Positions 1 to 10,817 are shown, counted from the first letter of the stretch. The stretch is 64,000 nucleotides of DNA from Malassezia japonica (GCF_029542785.1 NC_083376.1:62001-126000); one strand, 5' to 3'. Program-made: numbers and translations. Notes: generated from the sequence alone by a model not told the origin.

Positions 1-614
1 GCGCCCAAGGTACACGTCGTTCCCGTACCGCTCCGATGGAAAGAGGAGCACCGCGTCGATATCGTAGCCACGCATGCGCAGACTCTCGAGCGCCGCGCGC
101 GTCGTGCCGATGCCGCCGAGCTTTGACGAGCCGACGAGCACGGTCGGCAGGCGCAGCGGGCGCAGCAGGTCCGCCTGCGACAGGCCGCTCGGTGCCGGCG
201 AGTGCACGCCTCCGGCCGTCTCTACGATCGCGGTGCCGTGCTGCTGCATGAGCCATTGGCGAACGCCGTGGATGATCTGTGCATCCTGTGCCTCGTCGGG
301 GAGCGCGCCGGTCGCCTGCGTCGCCGCGAGGTGCGGCGACACCGGATCGCTGAACTGCACGAGCGTCGTGCTTGCAACCTGCGGCGCAAAGGTCGCGAGG
401 TGGCTGCATAAGCCTCGGCACCTACCTGGCATCCGCCTCGTGCGCCGGTCCGGTCGACACCGGCTTCAGGTACGCCACGCGCTCGCCCGCGGCCGCGCTC
501 GCAAGCGCAAGGCCTGTGGCAAAGATCGTCTTGCCCACATCCGTATCCGCGCCAAAGACCTATGTGAGCCGTGCGGCCTACCTGATGCGCCCGCACCCTT
601 GCAAAGAGCGCCAT
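1..614 (-). CDS. Dethiobiotin synthetase part of a BIO3-BIO1-type biotin enzyme (partial, runs off left edge)
   Basis: Dethiobiotin synthetase closes the ureido ring of dethiobiotin, the step before biotin synthase. Exons on the minus strand are 614-582, 559-426 and 403-1; both introns (560-581, 404-425) are 22 nt with GT-AG ends. The spliced product starts MALFARVRAHQ, then the P-loop GADTDVGKT, and later IVETAGGVHSPAPSG followed by LGGIGTTRAALESLRMRGYD. That wording is typical of the plant/fungal fusion of dethiobiotin synthetase with DAPA aminotransferase, so the aminotransferase half probably lies beyond base 1 (inference). The ATG at 614 is preferred because a CACGTG box sits at 627-632; an in-frame ATG at 647 would add 11 residues and cover the box. 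It is divergent from the gene starting at 681. Confidence 0.8.
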
Positions 615-626
615 GGCGGAGAAGGC

Positions 627-632
627 CACGTG
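627..632. promoter_or_regulatory. CACGTG box in a divergent promoter
   Basis: Palindromic core within GGCCACGTGGCC, 12 bp from the preferred biotin-gene ATG (614) and 48 bp from the ATG at 681. The E-box core is what fungal Cbf1-like bHLH factors bind; the factor here is not known. Confidence 0.5.
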
Positions 633-680
633 GCCCGATACCAACATCTATCGCCGGGTGTTTTTCCTCCTGCGACGAGC

Positions 681-3088
681 ATGTCGCACGACGATGCTGC
701 GCCCAGCGCAGATGCGAAGCGTGCAAGCTTCGTAGGAGAGCGACAAAGCATATTCTCACCTGCGCCTCCGGTGCCCGGCGCGTGGGGCCTCTCTCCGGCG
801 CCGGACGGCCGGAGCGCCTCGGCGCTCGGGGCACCGATCGCCTCGGCCCACGAGACCGCCCGGCCTGCCTCGGCCGCGGGCGTGTACACGGACAAGGAGG
901 CGTCGCGCGCTGCGAGTATCGAGGCGTGGAACGCACTGACGCAGCGCGCCGCGCAGAACGCGCCGCTCGACTCGCTTTCGCCGCACACAGACCGCGGCAG
1001 CGTCGGCTCGCCCTTCTCCCCGGCGAGCACGTACTGGACGACGCGCTCGGCACTCGAGTCGGACCGCGGCTCGGACGGATTCAACACGCCGCAGACCGTG
1101 CAGAGCGCGCTCTGGCGCTTTGTGCCTACGGCCGACATTATCCCGGAGGAATCGGTGCGCAGCGGCTCGTCCGACCGCGAGACGCACCGCGTCGTGCACC
1201 ACGAGGGCTTTGTCCTTCCGCCGATGAAGCTGCGTGACTTTGCGCAGCACCTCGAGCGCAGCGAGTCGCAGCGCTCGCGCTCGTCCGCCGGCGGCTCCGC
1301 CTCGTCGTGGCTCCAGCGCCGCCGCGAGCGCCAAGAGAGCGTCTCGTCGGCGCGCGACAAGGGCGAGGCGGTGCGCTCGCCGCTCGCGCAGTCGTCGGAA
1401 GTCGCCGACGAGCCCAAGAAGACGACGCGCGTCGAGCCGACCGTCCACTCCCCGCTTCCCCCGGTCCTGTCCGCGCTCGGCGCGCCGGTCAAGGAGGGCG
1501 AGGCGCTGGAGCGCCCCGTGTTTGCGCCGCCCGAGGACCTCGCAGAGACCACGCCGTACGAGCCGGTGCGCGAGGCGCCGAAGACAGAGACGATCGGCAC
1601 GCGCACCGAGCGCTCCGATGCGCCGGCGCCGGCGCTGCCGAGCTGGTCGGTCGCCGCGCCTGCGCCGGTGACGAGCCCCAGCCTGTCGGACCGCATGACG
1701 GAGCTCGGGGGGCTCGGATTCGAGGTGCAGCGCAAGGACGCCGAGGCTCCGACGAATGCGTCCATTCCCCCGGAGCTGCGGGAAGTCCGGGCGCTCAACA
1801 TCCAGAAGCCGCAGACCGCCGAGGTCGGCAGCAGCTGGAGCGATGCGTGCAAGACGCCCGCGAACCCGTCAGAGACGCCGGTGCCGACGCAGCGCGCGGA
1901 CCTGCGTAACTTTAGCGGAGGCTCGTTCCTGATGAGCCCCGCGACGGCGCAGTCGCGTGGCTGGGCATCGCCGCCGCCGCCGCTGCTGTACCCCAACGAG
2001 GCGCTGTACATGGGCGAGCCTGCGCCGCAGCCTGCGTCGCAGCCTGAGCCGCAGCCTGAGCCTGAGCCGCAGCCTGCGCCGTCCTGGAGCGGCGCCAAGC
2101 CCGGGCGCCGCAAGGCGAGCGAAATGCTCGACGAGCTGCTGCGCCAGACCGAGGCGGAGTACGCGCCTGCGGCTGCGCTGCCTAGTGCGTCGACGGCGAT
2201 GCCCTGGATGCAGCAGGGCCATAAAGAGGTGGAGAGCCACGGCGAGGCGCCCCGCGCCGAGCCGGCCTCGGCTGCGCCCGCCGCTGCGCCTGTGCGTGCG
2301 CCTGTGCCGACGGTCGTCGACGAGGCGGACGAGGCGTCGCTCGCGACGCCGCACGTCGACCGCGCAAAGCCTGCGCCCCCCATTCCCGCGTACCTCGATG
2401 CGGCGCATGAAGGCGACGCGTCGCAGCTGTCGATGCTCGGCTCGGTCGTCGGCAAGCAGACTCCCTTCAACTTCGATACGTATTTTGACTCGTCCCTGCA
2501 GCGCATTCACACGGAAGTGAGCAGCAACCCCATGCTGCCCACGGCGCCCGGCGCTGCAGGGAGAATCCCTGCGCCTGAGTCGGATCCCACGGATCTGTTT
2601 AGGAATGCCCCTCTGCGGGCTTTGCACGCTTCCGCGTCGCCGATCGAGAACTTGCACGAGTTTACCTATATTATGGACGACGGCGCGCCCCTCCTCACGC
2701 CGTACACTGGTGCGCGGCCCCAAAAGCCGGTGCCGGATGCGACGTGGGTCCCCTCGCTCCCCCCCCTCGACACGTTCCTGCCCGAGGAGCGCGAGATTGT
2801 CGGCGTGCCGCCGCTCGTGCAGCCGACGAAGCACGTCGCGGGCCTCTTTGACGACTGGGACATGGACGCGCCGCAGACGACGGCGCTTCCCCTCGAGTTT
2901 GTCACGCGCCCCAACTCGATCCTCTCGCGTGGGCGCCCGGTGAAGAAGACGGAAGAAGGCACGGGCAGCATCTTTTACGCGAGTCTCCCTGAGAAGCGGC
3001 ACAAGTCTTTCCCCCAGCCCATGCCGGTCCCGGCCGATACGACGCAGCCGATCAAGACGTGGAACTTTGAGGACGACGACGAGGAGCT

Positions 3089-3119
<31 letters not shown>

Positions 3120-3698
3120 AAGCCGAGGCCTGCGCCCCGCAGGCCCGAGCCCGAGCCGGCCCCTGCGCCCCGCCACATCCCTGAGCCTGCGCAGCCGACG
3201 TTTGCGACGCCCCCGAAACCCAAGCGCAAGGCCAAGAAGGACGTGCACACCAAGTACATGCCCGACGAGCCCAATGTACAGACGAAGCGTGGCACGTGGT
3301 GGCGGCGCAAGGGGCAGACGCCGACCAAGGCGGCCGCCGCGCCTCCCGAGAGCCCTCGCGCCTCGACGTCCACCTCGAACACCACCAAGTACGCGCGGCG
3401 CACTGGGCCGCCCGGCTTTGAGCCGTCGCAGCCCGGCAAGTACTATCTCGCAGGCACCGTGTCGCTGCCGACACTCAACATTGCGCGCACGCCCGAGCAG
3501 CGTGCACGCAACGAGACCGGCCTGCCCGAGACGGAACCTGCGCTGATTCAGTCGCTGCTCGCCGCACCGTCGTCGTCGACGGTGCGTGCGCGCGCGGGCA
3601 TTATCAAGACCCTGCCCTTTTCCGAAGAGGTCGTGCCCCCGCTGGGCCAAGTGTTGGTGGCCGAGGAGCGCAAGATTCTTGTGCGGCCTGTTATGTAG
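681..3698 (+). CDS. Large disordered Pro/Ala/Glu-rich protein, function unknown
   Basis: I do not recognise this 1005-residue protein. It is one exon from the ATG at 681. The composition is dominated by Pro, Ala, Ser and Glu, with no clear folded domain, signal peptide or membrane segment. It contains EP-repeat tracts near residues 450-470 and 800-830, the second encoded by five GAGCCC units. Short conserved-looking stretches are DELLRQTEAEY, SKYMP-like basic segments after residue 850, and a C-terminus ending EERKILVRPVM. Many SP/TP sites and basic clusters suggest a phosphorylated scaffold or nuclear protein, but that is only inference. The reading frame is open upstream to 372, overlapping the biotin gene on the other strand, so the downstream ATG is chosen. 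Its stop codon is 3 nt from the convergent APC8 stop. Confidence 0.75.
3090..3119 (+). repeat. (GAGCCC)5 microsatellite in coding sequence
   Basis: Five perfect 6-nt units encode alternating Glu-Pro in the unknown protein at 681-3698. Unit number may vary between strains. Confidence 0.85.
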
Positions 3699-3701
3699 AG
3701 T

Positions 3702-5727
3702 CTAGCGTGCACTATTTGTCTCGAGCTTCTTCAGCAGCTCTTCCGCGACGAGCGTCATCTCGGTCCCGGCGAGGATGACTTTTTGGAGGTAGTCGCGTGC
3801 GAGCGCGACGTCGCCCCGCGGCGCGGGCGCCGCGCGCGGCGGCACGCCGGCGCGTGCCGCACGCTGCTCGGCCTTGGAGTAAAAGAGCTTGCCGTGCAGC
3901 TCGCCCATCTCGAACCGCGCGGCAATCACGAACGAGAAGGCGTATCGCGCGATGAGCACCGGGTCGAGCTGCTGCATGCTCTTGTCCACGACCTGGGCGA
4001 GGAGGCAGTGGAAGAGTGTCGAGTGCACCGTGTCCCCGTCGCGCTCGTACAGATCAATGATGCGCGAGATCGCGTCGACCGACTCCATCTCGGTCAGCGG
4101 GCAGGTGAGGTGCCGCTTGAAGCACGCGATCGCGTCGGCGGTGCGCCCCAGGCGGTCGTAGCACACGCCGAGCGATGCCCACATGCGGGCGTCGTACGGG
4201 CGGATTGCCGCGCACTTTTGGTAGTAGTGGATCGCGTACGACCACGCCTCGTTCAGCTCGTACACCTGGCCGAGGCCATGCCATGGCCGGTAGTCCTGCG
4301 GATTAATCTCGAGCGCGCGGCGGTACATTTCCGCGGCCGCATGGCTGTTCTTGAGCTCGAGGTACTCGTGCCCGAGCAAAATCCACGCGGCCACGTACTC
4401 GCTGTCCAGCCGCAGCGCGCGCTTGAACGACTCGACCGCCCGAAAGTGGTCGCTCCTTTGGTTGTAGTAGTTGCCAATCAGGCAGCACACCTCGGGCCGG
4501 TCTTTGCCCAGGCGCGCAAACTGCTGCACGAGCTGCGCAAGCGCCTCGGCATGGTCGAGGACATAGAGGGTATTGGAGTACTCGCTGATCCCGTCGAGGC
4601 GGTACGGATCGAGCTCGAGCGCCTCGTGAAAGGTATCGGCCGCCTCCTCGAGCTCCTGGTGCAGGTACAGCGTCTGTGCGCGCGACGTCAAGAGGTACGG
4701 CGAGTGGGGGAAGTAGTGCAGTAGCGCATCGATGCGCTCGAGGTTCCCGGCATCGACCTGCGTCGCCTGGCGCACGGCGTACTCGAGGAAAAAGACGCTC
4801 ATGAACGAGTCAGGAAGCAGGTCCATAATCTGCTCGCGCTCCGAGTTGGCATTGTTCAGCGTGCGGCTCAGCTCCTGCCATGCGCTCCAGTTGTAGGGAA
4901 AGGCACGCACGCTGCTCAGCAGGCAGTCCATCGCCTCGACACGCTTGTGCAGGCGCTGGAGAATCACGCCTTTGAGAAAAAGAAGAAAGGGGTCCGTCGG
5001 CCGCACGAGGTGGCTCAGCAGCGGCACGAGCGTCGGGCCGCTCGGCTCGGTGCCGGTGGTATAAGGAAGAGGAGGCAGCTCGCCCTCCTCGTCGAGCTCG
5101 CGCTGAAACACGAGAAAGCGCGCATAGAGCTGGAGGAACCGCCCCTTGTCCGAGAGCGCGGGATCCTGGTCTAGCAGCCACGCACAGCGGTCGTACTCGC
5201 GCTGGTCAAAGCACGACTTGGCCAGCGCGTAAGTCTCCGCCTCTTCACTGTCTGGCCGCACAATCTCGGGCGCGTCAAAATGGACGTGGAGCGGTGGGCG
5301 CTCCGGAGAGCTCATATGCGGCGCGGACGACGCGCTCGCGTCGCCGGCAGGCGAGATCAGGCCGACGGTCGGCACAGCGGGCGACGCCAGTGCATCTTGC
5401 GTGCCAAACGTCCATGCCGCACCGTCCGACGCGCTGCGGCTCGTGCTCGTATGCTGCTCCCACGCAGGCGACCCGAGATTCAGCGCAGGTGTCGAGTGCG
5501 TGGGAAACTTGACCGGGTCCTTGCTCCGCGGCGTCGCGGTGGCCAGTGTTGTTTTCGGCACACAATGCAGTAATTCGAGCGCCCTGTGTCAGAAAAAAAT
5601 ATACGCACCAGTGCGATGCACCGCTCAGCCCCCGCTCCGCGAGCTGCTTCGCGGCATCGCGCAGCACACTCCGCGCACGCGCCGGTGCAATGTCGCTCAC
5701 CGTCTCCAGCGCCTCGAACCGGGGCAT
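3702..5727 (-). CDS. CDC23: Anaphase-promoting complex subunit 8 (Cdc23), TPR protein
   Basis: APC8 is a TPR scaffold of the APC/C ubiquitin ligase that drives mitotic exit. Exons are 5727-5609 and 5583-3702 (666 aa); the intron 5584-5608 is 25 nt. The spliced junction reads GLSGASHW-ALELLHCVP, which restores the conserved N-terminal APC8 motif. About nine tandem TPRs follow from roughly residue 230 to 560, including FLLFLKGVILQRL, AAWILLGHEYLELKN and YRPWHGLGQVYEL. Residues 50-110 are a low-complexity insert. An alternative ATG at 5772 would overlap the RDH54 start codon inside a CCATGG palindrome; 5727 is preferred because the CACGTG box at 5753 then lies in the promoter. It is divergent from RDH54 with 43 bp between the two ATGs. 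Confidence 0.92.
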
Positions 5728-5752
5728 GCTTCGACGCGTCGAGTGGAGGAGC

Positions 5753-5758
5753 CACGTG
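5753..5758. promoter_or_regulatory. CACGTG box between APC8 and RDH54
   Basis: It lies 12 bp upstream of the RDH54 ATG and 25 bp upstream of the preferred APC8 ATG, in a 43-bp divergent promoter. Confidence 0.5.
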
Positions 5759-5770
5759 CGTTTGGACGCC

Positions 5771-8660
5771 ATGGCCACCTATTCTTCGGAGGCGGCGCAG
5801 GACAAGCTGCGGGCCAAGTTCCAGACGCCGCTGAAGCGCAAGGCGGAGGACGATGCGTCGAGCTCGGTGCCTCTTGTTCCGCTCGCGCACGAGCCGAGTT
5901 TCCTGTGCCAGTGGCGCGCGCCGCAGATGCGCAAGCACAAGACGTGGCAGGGCGACGCGATTCTTGTCCTGCACACGAACCGCACGACGTGCTCACTACG
6001 GTCGGTGCACGACGGCAAGATGCTGGTGACGAATGCGGCGTTTCGCAAGCCGGATATCCAGGAAGGCGACGAGCTCTATGTCGGCGGAAAAGAGATCCTC
6101 ATAGAAAAAGCGCTCGACGCGACGCCGGCGCAGGACGCGGAGCAAGACCGCGTCGAGACCCCGGCACCACCCAAGCCGGTCGCGCGGGCACGCACCGGTG
6201 CGATTCCCACGTCGCAGTTTTACGCGACGCCGTCCAAGCCTTCGCCGCAGCCCGAGGCAAGGGCAGTGCGCCGCGCCGCGCCGGAGCCCCACCCCCGCTA
6301 CGACCCCGAGGCGCCGGGCGCGGTTGTAATGCGCCGGCCCAGTGCCAAGCACCAGGAGATGTACGGCCGAACGCTGCCGGTCGTCGACGTGGTGCTCGAT
6401 CCGGAGCTGACACGCATCCTGCGGCCCCACCAAATCCAGGGCGTGCAGTTCCTGTACGAGGCCGTGACCGGCATGGCGGCGCTCGAGCACGGACACGCGT
6501 CGCCTGGCCAAGGCGCGATTCTCGCGGACGAAATGGGGCTCGGAAAGTACGTATGGTTTCTCACACAGGACGCTCCAGACGATTGCGCTTGTCATTACGC
6601 TCCTGCGCCAGAGCTGCTACTTTTCCTCGGTGACAACCGGCACGGTCGACAAGGTGCTGATCGTGTGCCCGCTCACGCTGGTCGTCAACTGGAAGCGCGA
6701 GTTTCGCAAGTGGATCGGGCGCAGTTCGATTGGCATATTGGCCGTCGAGGGCGACGGGCGCACCGAGGTCGAAAAGTTTGTCTCGGGGCGACAATACCAG
6801 GTCCTGATCATTGGGTACGAACGCCTGCGCAGCTGTGCAAAGCAGCTCGCCCAAGCACGGCCGCCAGTGGGTCTCGTGGTGTGCGACGAAGGCCACCGCC
6901 TCAAGTCCAAAGATACCAAGACGACCAAGTGCTTCGACATGTTCCACACCAAGCGCCGCGTCCTGCTGACCGGTACGCCGATCCAGAACGACCTGCGCGA
7001 GTTCTACTCGATGGTTGACTTTGTATACCCCGGCATGTTTGACCAGTACGCCGTGTTCAAGCGCGTGTTTGAGGACCCAATCATGCGCAGCCGCGCACAG
7101 CACTGCTCGCCCCAGGCCCTCGAGCTCGGCCGCGCACGCTCCCAGGCGCTGCAGCTTGTCACAAAAGGCGTGATTCTGCGGCGCACGGCGGACATCCTGT
7201 CGAAATACCTCCCCCCGAAACGTACGTTTTCTTACTCACGCAGACGAAATGGTGCTTTTCTGCTCCATGTCCCCGATCCAGAAGCGCATGTATGCGCTGT
7301 GTGCGGAATTCGTGCAGTACCAGCTGACCTTTAGCGAGGAGCGGAACTATCTTCCGTACATTACCATCCTCCGCCAGCTGTGCAATGCGCCAGAGCTCTT
7401 GTGCACGGACGCGGACCCCAGCAGCGACTCGAGCACCGCGTCGCTGCTGCGTGCGGCGGAATCGGTGTACGAGACTGGACGTGCACACCGCGCGCTGCGC
7501 GAAAGCGGCAAGCTCGCTGTGCTGCACACGCTCCTCACGTCCGTTCGCAAGCACACCGACGACCGCGTGATTGTTGTGTCCAACTTTACCTCGACACTCG
7601 ACCTCTTGCAGCGGTACTGCAACGAGCAGCGCTTTCCGACGCTGCGCCTCGACGGCAAGACGAAGCAAGACGCGCGTGCGAAGCTCGTCGCACAGTTCAA
7701 CCGCAACGACGGCAGCGATCAGGAGCCGTTCGTGTTTCTCCTCAGCTCGCGCTCGGGCGGCGTGGGCCTGAACCTGATCGGCGCGAACCGCCTCGTGCTG
7801 TTTGACAGCGACTGGAATCCGTCGACAGACCGCCAAGCAATGGCGCGTATCCACCGTGATGGGCAGACCAAGCCGTGCTTTATCTACCGCCTCTTGCTCG
7901 TCGGCGCGATGGACGAAAAGATGTACCAGCGCCAGATCACCAAGATTGGGCTCAGCGACGCGCTCGTCGGCAGCGACACGCATTCGGCAGAGCAGGCGTC
8001 GACGGTCGGCGACTCCTTCTCCCAAGAAGAGATCAAGGATATCTTTACGATGCACCCCAGCACACACTGCCACACGCATGACCTGCTGCGGTGCCGCTGC
8101 GAAGGAAACGGCACGAATCCCCAGGCACTCCTCGACAAGGACGACGACGATGTCCTGCCCAAGATGCGCTCGGGCTTTGTCTCGGCCGCGCACGTCCAGA
8201 AAGAGAGCGAGTTGGTACGTTATTTCTCTCACACAGGAACGCAATCAGCGCCAACAGCTCGCGAGGCAGCTGGGCGAGCTGCGGCACTATGATTTCCAGC
8301 GCTATGCGGATCTGTGCATGCACGACGATATCCTCCAGCACATGGCATCGATGCAGCGCGCAGAGCGCACCGCGCACCCACCCGAAGCGGCCCAGGACCG
8401 GCCATGTACGTTGTTAGTCTTACCCAGTCGCTTCTGCGCTCACGTCCCACGCCTCGGATACGCCGTTCCTGGAAAAGCTCGTGGAAAAGTACGCGGCGCA
8501 AGGCGCGCCCGCCGGCGGCGGCACCGAGCTGACCTATGTCTTTGTCAAGCCGCCAACCAGCACGCAGTCCGAGACAGCATCCTCCGGCACATCGACGCCC
8601 CATCCCCCGTCCGGCGGCGTCCCGTCGACGCCCGAGCCCGAGGCGGCCGCCGCACCATAG
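5771..8660 (+). CDS. RDH54: Rad54-family SNF2 translocase, RDH54/TID1 type
   Basis: A SNF2/Rad54 dsDNA translocase acting with Rad51/Dmc1 in homologous recombination. Exons are 5771-6546, 6569-7221, 7244-8214, 8237-8405 and 8428-8660 (933 aa); all four introns are exactly 22 nt. The N-terminal region contains the RDH54-like segment MRKHKTWQGDAILVL. Helicase motifs are LADEMGLGKT (split by intron 1), VVCDEGHRLKS (a DEGH box), LLTGTPIQNDL, and in the second lobe FLLSSRSGGVGLNLIGANR with NPSTDRQAMARIHRDGQ. The C-terminus, LTYVFVKPP plus a Ser/Pro tail, is reached only by removing introns 3 and 4. RDH54 is preferred over RAD54 because of the N-terminal region and the C-terminal VF motif. Without splicing, the frame breaks at Walker A. 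Confidence 0.92.
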
Positions 8661-8688
8661 CGCTGTACATACCAACACCTCCACCTGC

Positions 8689-8694
8689 CACGTG
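8689..8694. promoter_or_regulatory. CACGTG box upstream of NudC
   Basis: It is 14 bp upstream of the NudC ATG, inside a 48-bp tandem gap after the RDH54 stop. Confidence 0.5.
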
Positions 8695-8708
8695 CGTCGG
8701 ACGCTACC

Positions 8709-9320
8709 ATGCCTCTGTCGGCGGACGAGTACGCGGCACTGTCGCCGGAGGAGCAGCGCGCGCATGACCATGCTGCGGCGCAGCGCGAGAAGGAAGAACA
8801 ATCCGCTCTTCCGTACCGTTGGACGCAGTCGCTGGACCATGTCGAGGTGAATATTCCGGTGCCGAGCGGCACGAGGAGCAAGCAGGTGCAGGTCGATCTG
8901 CGGCGTGCCGGCCTGAAGGTCGCCGTGCAAGGCACTACAGTGGTCGAGGTGCGTTCTATTTCTTATGCAGGGTGAGCTGTCGAAGCCGATCAAGCTGGAC
9001 GATAGCACGTGGACGATCGGTAGGTCGTTGTGCTCACCCAGACGATGGCGTGCTGAGCATCCACCTCGAGAAGGAGAAAGCGAACGAGTGGTGGGCGCAT
9101 GTCGTGACGCACCACCCCCCCATTGACACGTCCAAGATCGCGCCGGAGGACTCGAAGCTGAGCGACCTCGACGGCGAGTCTCGGTAAGTGTTTGTACTGA
9201 CGCCAGGGCTATGGTGGAACGCATGATGGTACGTACGAGCGCTAACGCAGTATGAAAATCGCCAAAAGGTACGCTTCTGTCCTAACGCAGCAAATGGGCC
9301 GCCCCACATCGGACGCGTAG
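8709..9320 (+). CDS. nudC: Nuclear distribution protein NudC (CS domain)
   Basis: NudC is a CS/p23-fold co-chaperone that stabilises LIS1/dynein components. Exons are 8709-8948, 8971-9019, 9042-9183, 9207-9228, 9251-9268 and 9291-9320 (166 aa). The five introns are 22, 22, 23, 22 and 22 nt, and exons 4 and 5 are only 22 and 18 nt. The spliced product runs YRWTQSLDHVEVNIPVP, DDSTWTIDDGVLSIHLEK, NEWWAHVVTHHPPIDTSKI and LSDLDGESRAMVERMMYENRQ, ending MGRPTSDA. This is the canonical NudC order and terminus, which confirms both micro-exons. The N-terminal helix is short, as in other fungal NudC proteins. It is convergent with RPS14 across 267 bp in which I see no gene. Confidence 0.95.
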
Positions 9321-9587
9321 CAGCCGTAGCCGGCACAAAGCAGCCCTACCTGACTTTTGACCCCCCTCCTCTACCTAGGCACACAGAAATAAGCGTTTCA
9401 AGCCCTCTTTCGAGGCAGTTTTGTATTGGCAATGGACAAGCTTCCGATATAATGGCATCGGTCACACCAGACCAGTGCCATGGTACAGTCGCCATACGCT
9501 AGATAGACACATGGCAAATGTGGAATTCACCACCCTGTGGCACCCAGAACGCAGCACCAAACACACATCTTGAGAGATGGGGTGCGT

Positions 9588-10080
9588 TCACAGACGGCGA
9601 CCACGGCGACCACCCTTCCGGCGGGTCGAGTCCGAGGGGACCGGGGTCACGTCCTCGATGCGGCCGATGCGCATACCGGCACGGGCAAGGGCACGGAGGG
9701 CGCTCTGGGCACCAGGGCCGGGGGCCTTGGAGCTCACACCACCAGTGCCGCGGATGCGGACGTGGACGGCAGTGATGCCGACCTCCTTGCAGCGCGCGGC
9801 GCAGTCCTGGGCAGCAAGCATGGCAGCGTAGGGCGAGGACTCGTCGCGGTCAGCCTTGACCTTCATACCGCCGGTAACGCGGACGACAGTCTCCTTGCCG
9901 GTGAGATCAGTCACATGGACAAAGGTATCGTTGAAGGAGGCGTAGATGCTGAAAATGGTTAGCTTCGTTCTCGGGCTCTTTCGCAGATACGTACTGAGCA
10001 ACACCGAAAGTGATCTTGCCGTCATCGACGTTGGTGCCGAGAGAGACTTCAGGGTTGCCGGAGCGGACCTTGGGCGCCAT
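9588..10080 (-). CDS. RPS14: 40S ribosomal protein S14 (uS11)
   Basis: uS11 lies on the 40S platform near the mRNA exit channel. Exons are 10080-9995 and 9948-9588 (148 aa), separated by a 46-nt intron (9949-9994) with GTACGT donor and CTAAC branch site. Spliced sequence includes [47 protein letters not shown] and the C-terminal [19 protein letters not shown], which binds 18S rRNA. The ATG is directly preceded by an AG that could end a 40-nt 5'UTR intron (10081-10120). The introns are longer than the 22-nt type found in most genes here. It is divergent from RPL38 over 212 bp with two CACGTG boxes, consistent with co-regulation of the ribosomal pair. Confidence 0.97.
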
Positions 10081-10120
10081 CTGAGGGTTAGCACACCGTC
10101 TCTACGCGGTGCGTACGTAC
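10081..10120 (-). other. Probable 5'UTR intron of RPS14
   Basis: On the minus strand it starts GTACGTACG and ends GCTAACCCTCAG, with the acceptor AG immediately before the start codon. Donor, CTAAC branch site and acceptor all fit this genome; transcript data would settle it. Confidence 0.6.
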
Positions 10121-10184
10121 TTTGGATTACGATGGACAAATCGAAGATGACGGCGGCGGCCCTTTTCCGAGCGCCCTTGGTAGT

Positions 10185-10190
10185 CACGTG
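10185..10190. promoter_or_regulatory. First CACGTG box, RPS14/RPL38 promoter
   Basis: TCACGTG in the centre of the divergent ribosomal promoter, 104 bp from the RPS14 ATG. Confidence 0.55.
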
Positions 10191-10207
10191 CAACAAATAT
10201 AGATTAT

Positions 10208-10213
10208 CACGTG
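10208..10213. promoter_or_regulatory. Second CACGTG box, RPS14/RPL38 promoter
   Basis: TCACGTG 17 bp after the first box and 79 bp upstream of the RPL38 ATG. Confidence 0.55.
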
Positions 10214-10292
10214 TTGGTAATGCGCTCCACGCCGAGGGTGCCTCTCCGCTGCGCGCGAGAATCTTTCCTTAACGCAGTCGCGAACAGACAGG

Positions 10293-10634
10293 ATGGTGCG
10301 TAGCGAGAGGCGGCATGCGCCGTGCTGAGAGAATGATGCTGACACGTTATACAGCCCCGTCAGGTTACGGATATCAAGAACTTTTTGGCGATTGCCGGCC
10401 GCCCCGACGCCAAGTCGGCGCGCATTAAGAAGACCGTGCTCGCCAAGGGCAACGTCCAGACCAAGTTCAAGCTCCGCTGCTCGCGCTACCTGTACACCCT
10501 TGTCGTTGACGACGTTGAGAAGGCCGAGAAGCTGAAGCAGTCGCTCCCCCCGAGTACGTATTAAACAAAACTAACGTGCTAACACAACAGAGATGGAGGT
10601 GAAGGAGATTGGCTCCAAGCAACTGAAGAAGTAA
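10293..10634 (+). CDS. RPL38: 60S ribosomal protein L38 (eL38)
   Basis: eL38 is a small 60S subunit protein. Exons are 10293-10295, 10355-10553 and 10591-10634 (81 aa). Exon 1 is only the ATG: a 59-nt intron starts at the next base. The second intron is 37 nt. The spliced protein begins [15 protein letters not shown] and contains [14 protein letters not shown] and [12 protein letters not shown], then ends [11 protein letters not shown], matching eL38 throughout. Both introns are longer than the 22-nt class and carry clear branch motifs (CTGAC, CTAAC). The gene has no usable single-frame ORF, so simple ORF scans miss it. Confidence 0.96.
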
Positions 10635-10817
10635 ACTGGCATTGTATCATGTCTCTTGCTAGCAATCGAGTACTCGCGCCTGCATGGCTGCGCATCGTGC
10701 TAGTTCGCCTGTCGCTGGTCTGTTTCATGTAGCCAGGGCCAAAATTCTTTTATTCCCAGACGCATGTGTGATCTGTATGCTATACGCTACAATATACAAT
10801 TCATAGAGGGGACGACG

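Noticed and set aside
372..680. In-frame extension of the 681-3698 protein up to an alternative start at 372
   Set aside because: It runs antisense through the well-supported biotin gene and has no conserved sequence; the ATG at 681 leaves a normal divergent promoter.
7159..8244. 361-residue minus-strand ORF opposite RDH54
   Set aside because: A GC-rich shadow frame; the plus strand carries complete SNF2 motifs.
9321..9587. Possible snoRNA or tRNA between NudC and RPS14
   Set aside because: No A/B box pair and no convincing C/D or H/ACA boxes with paired stems were seen.
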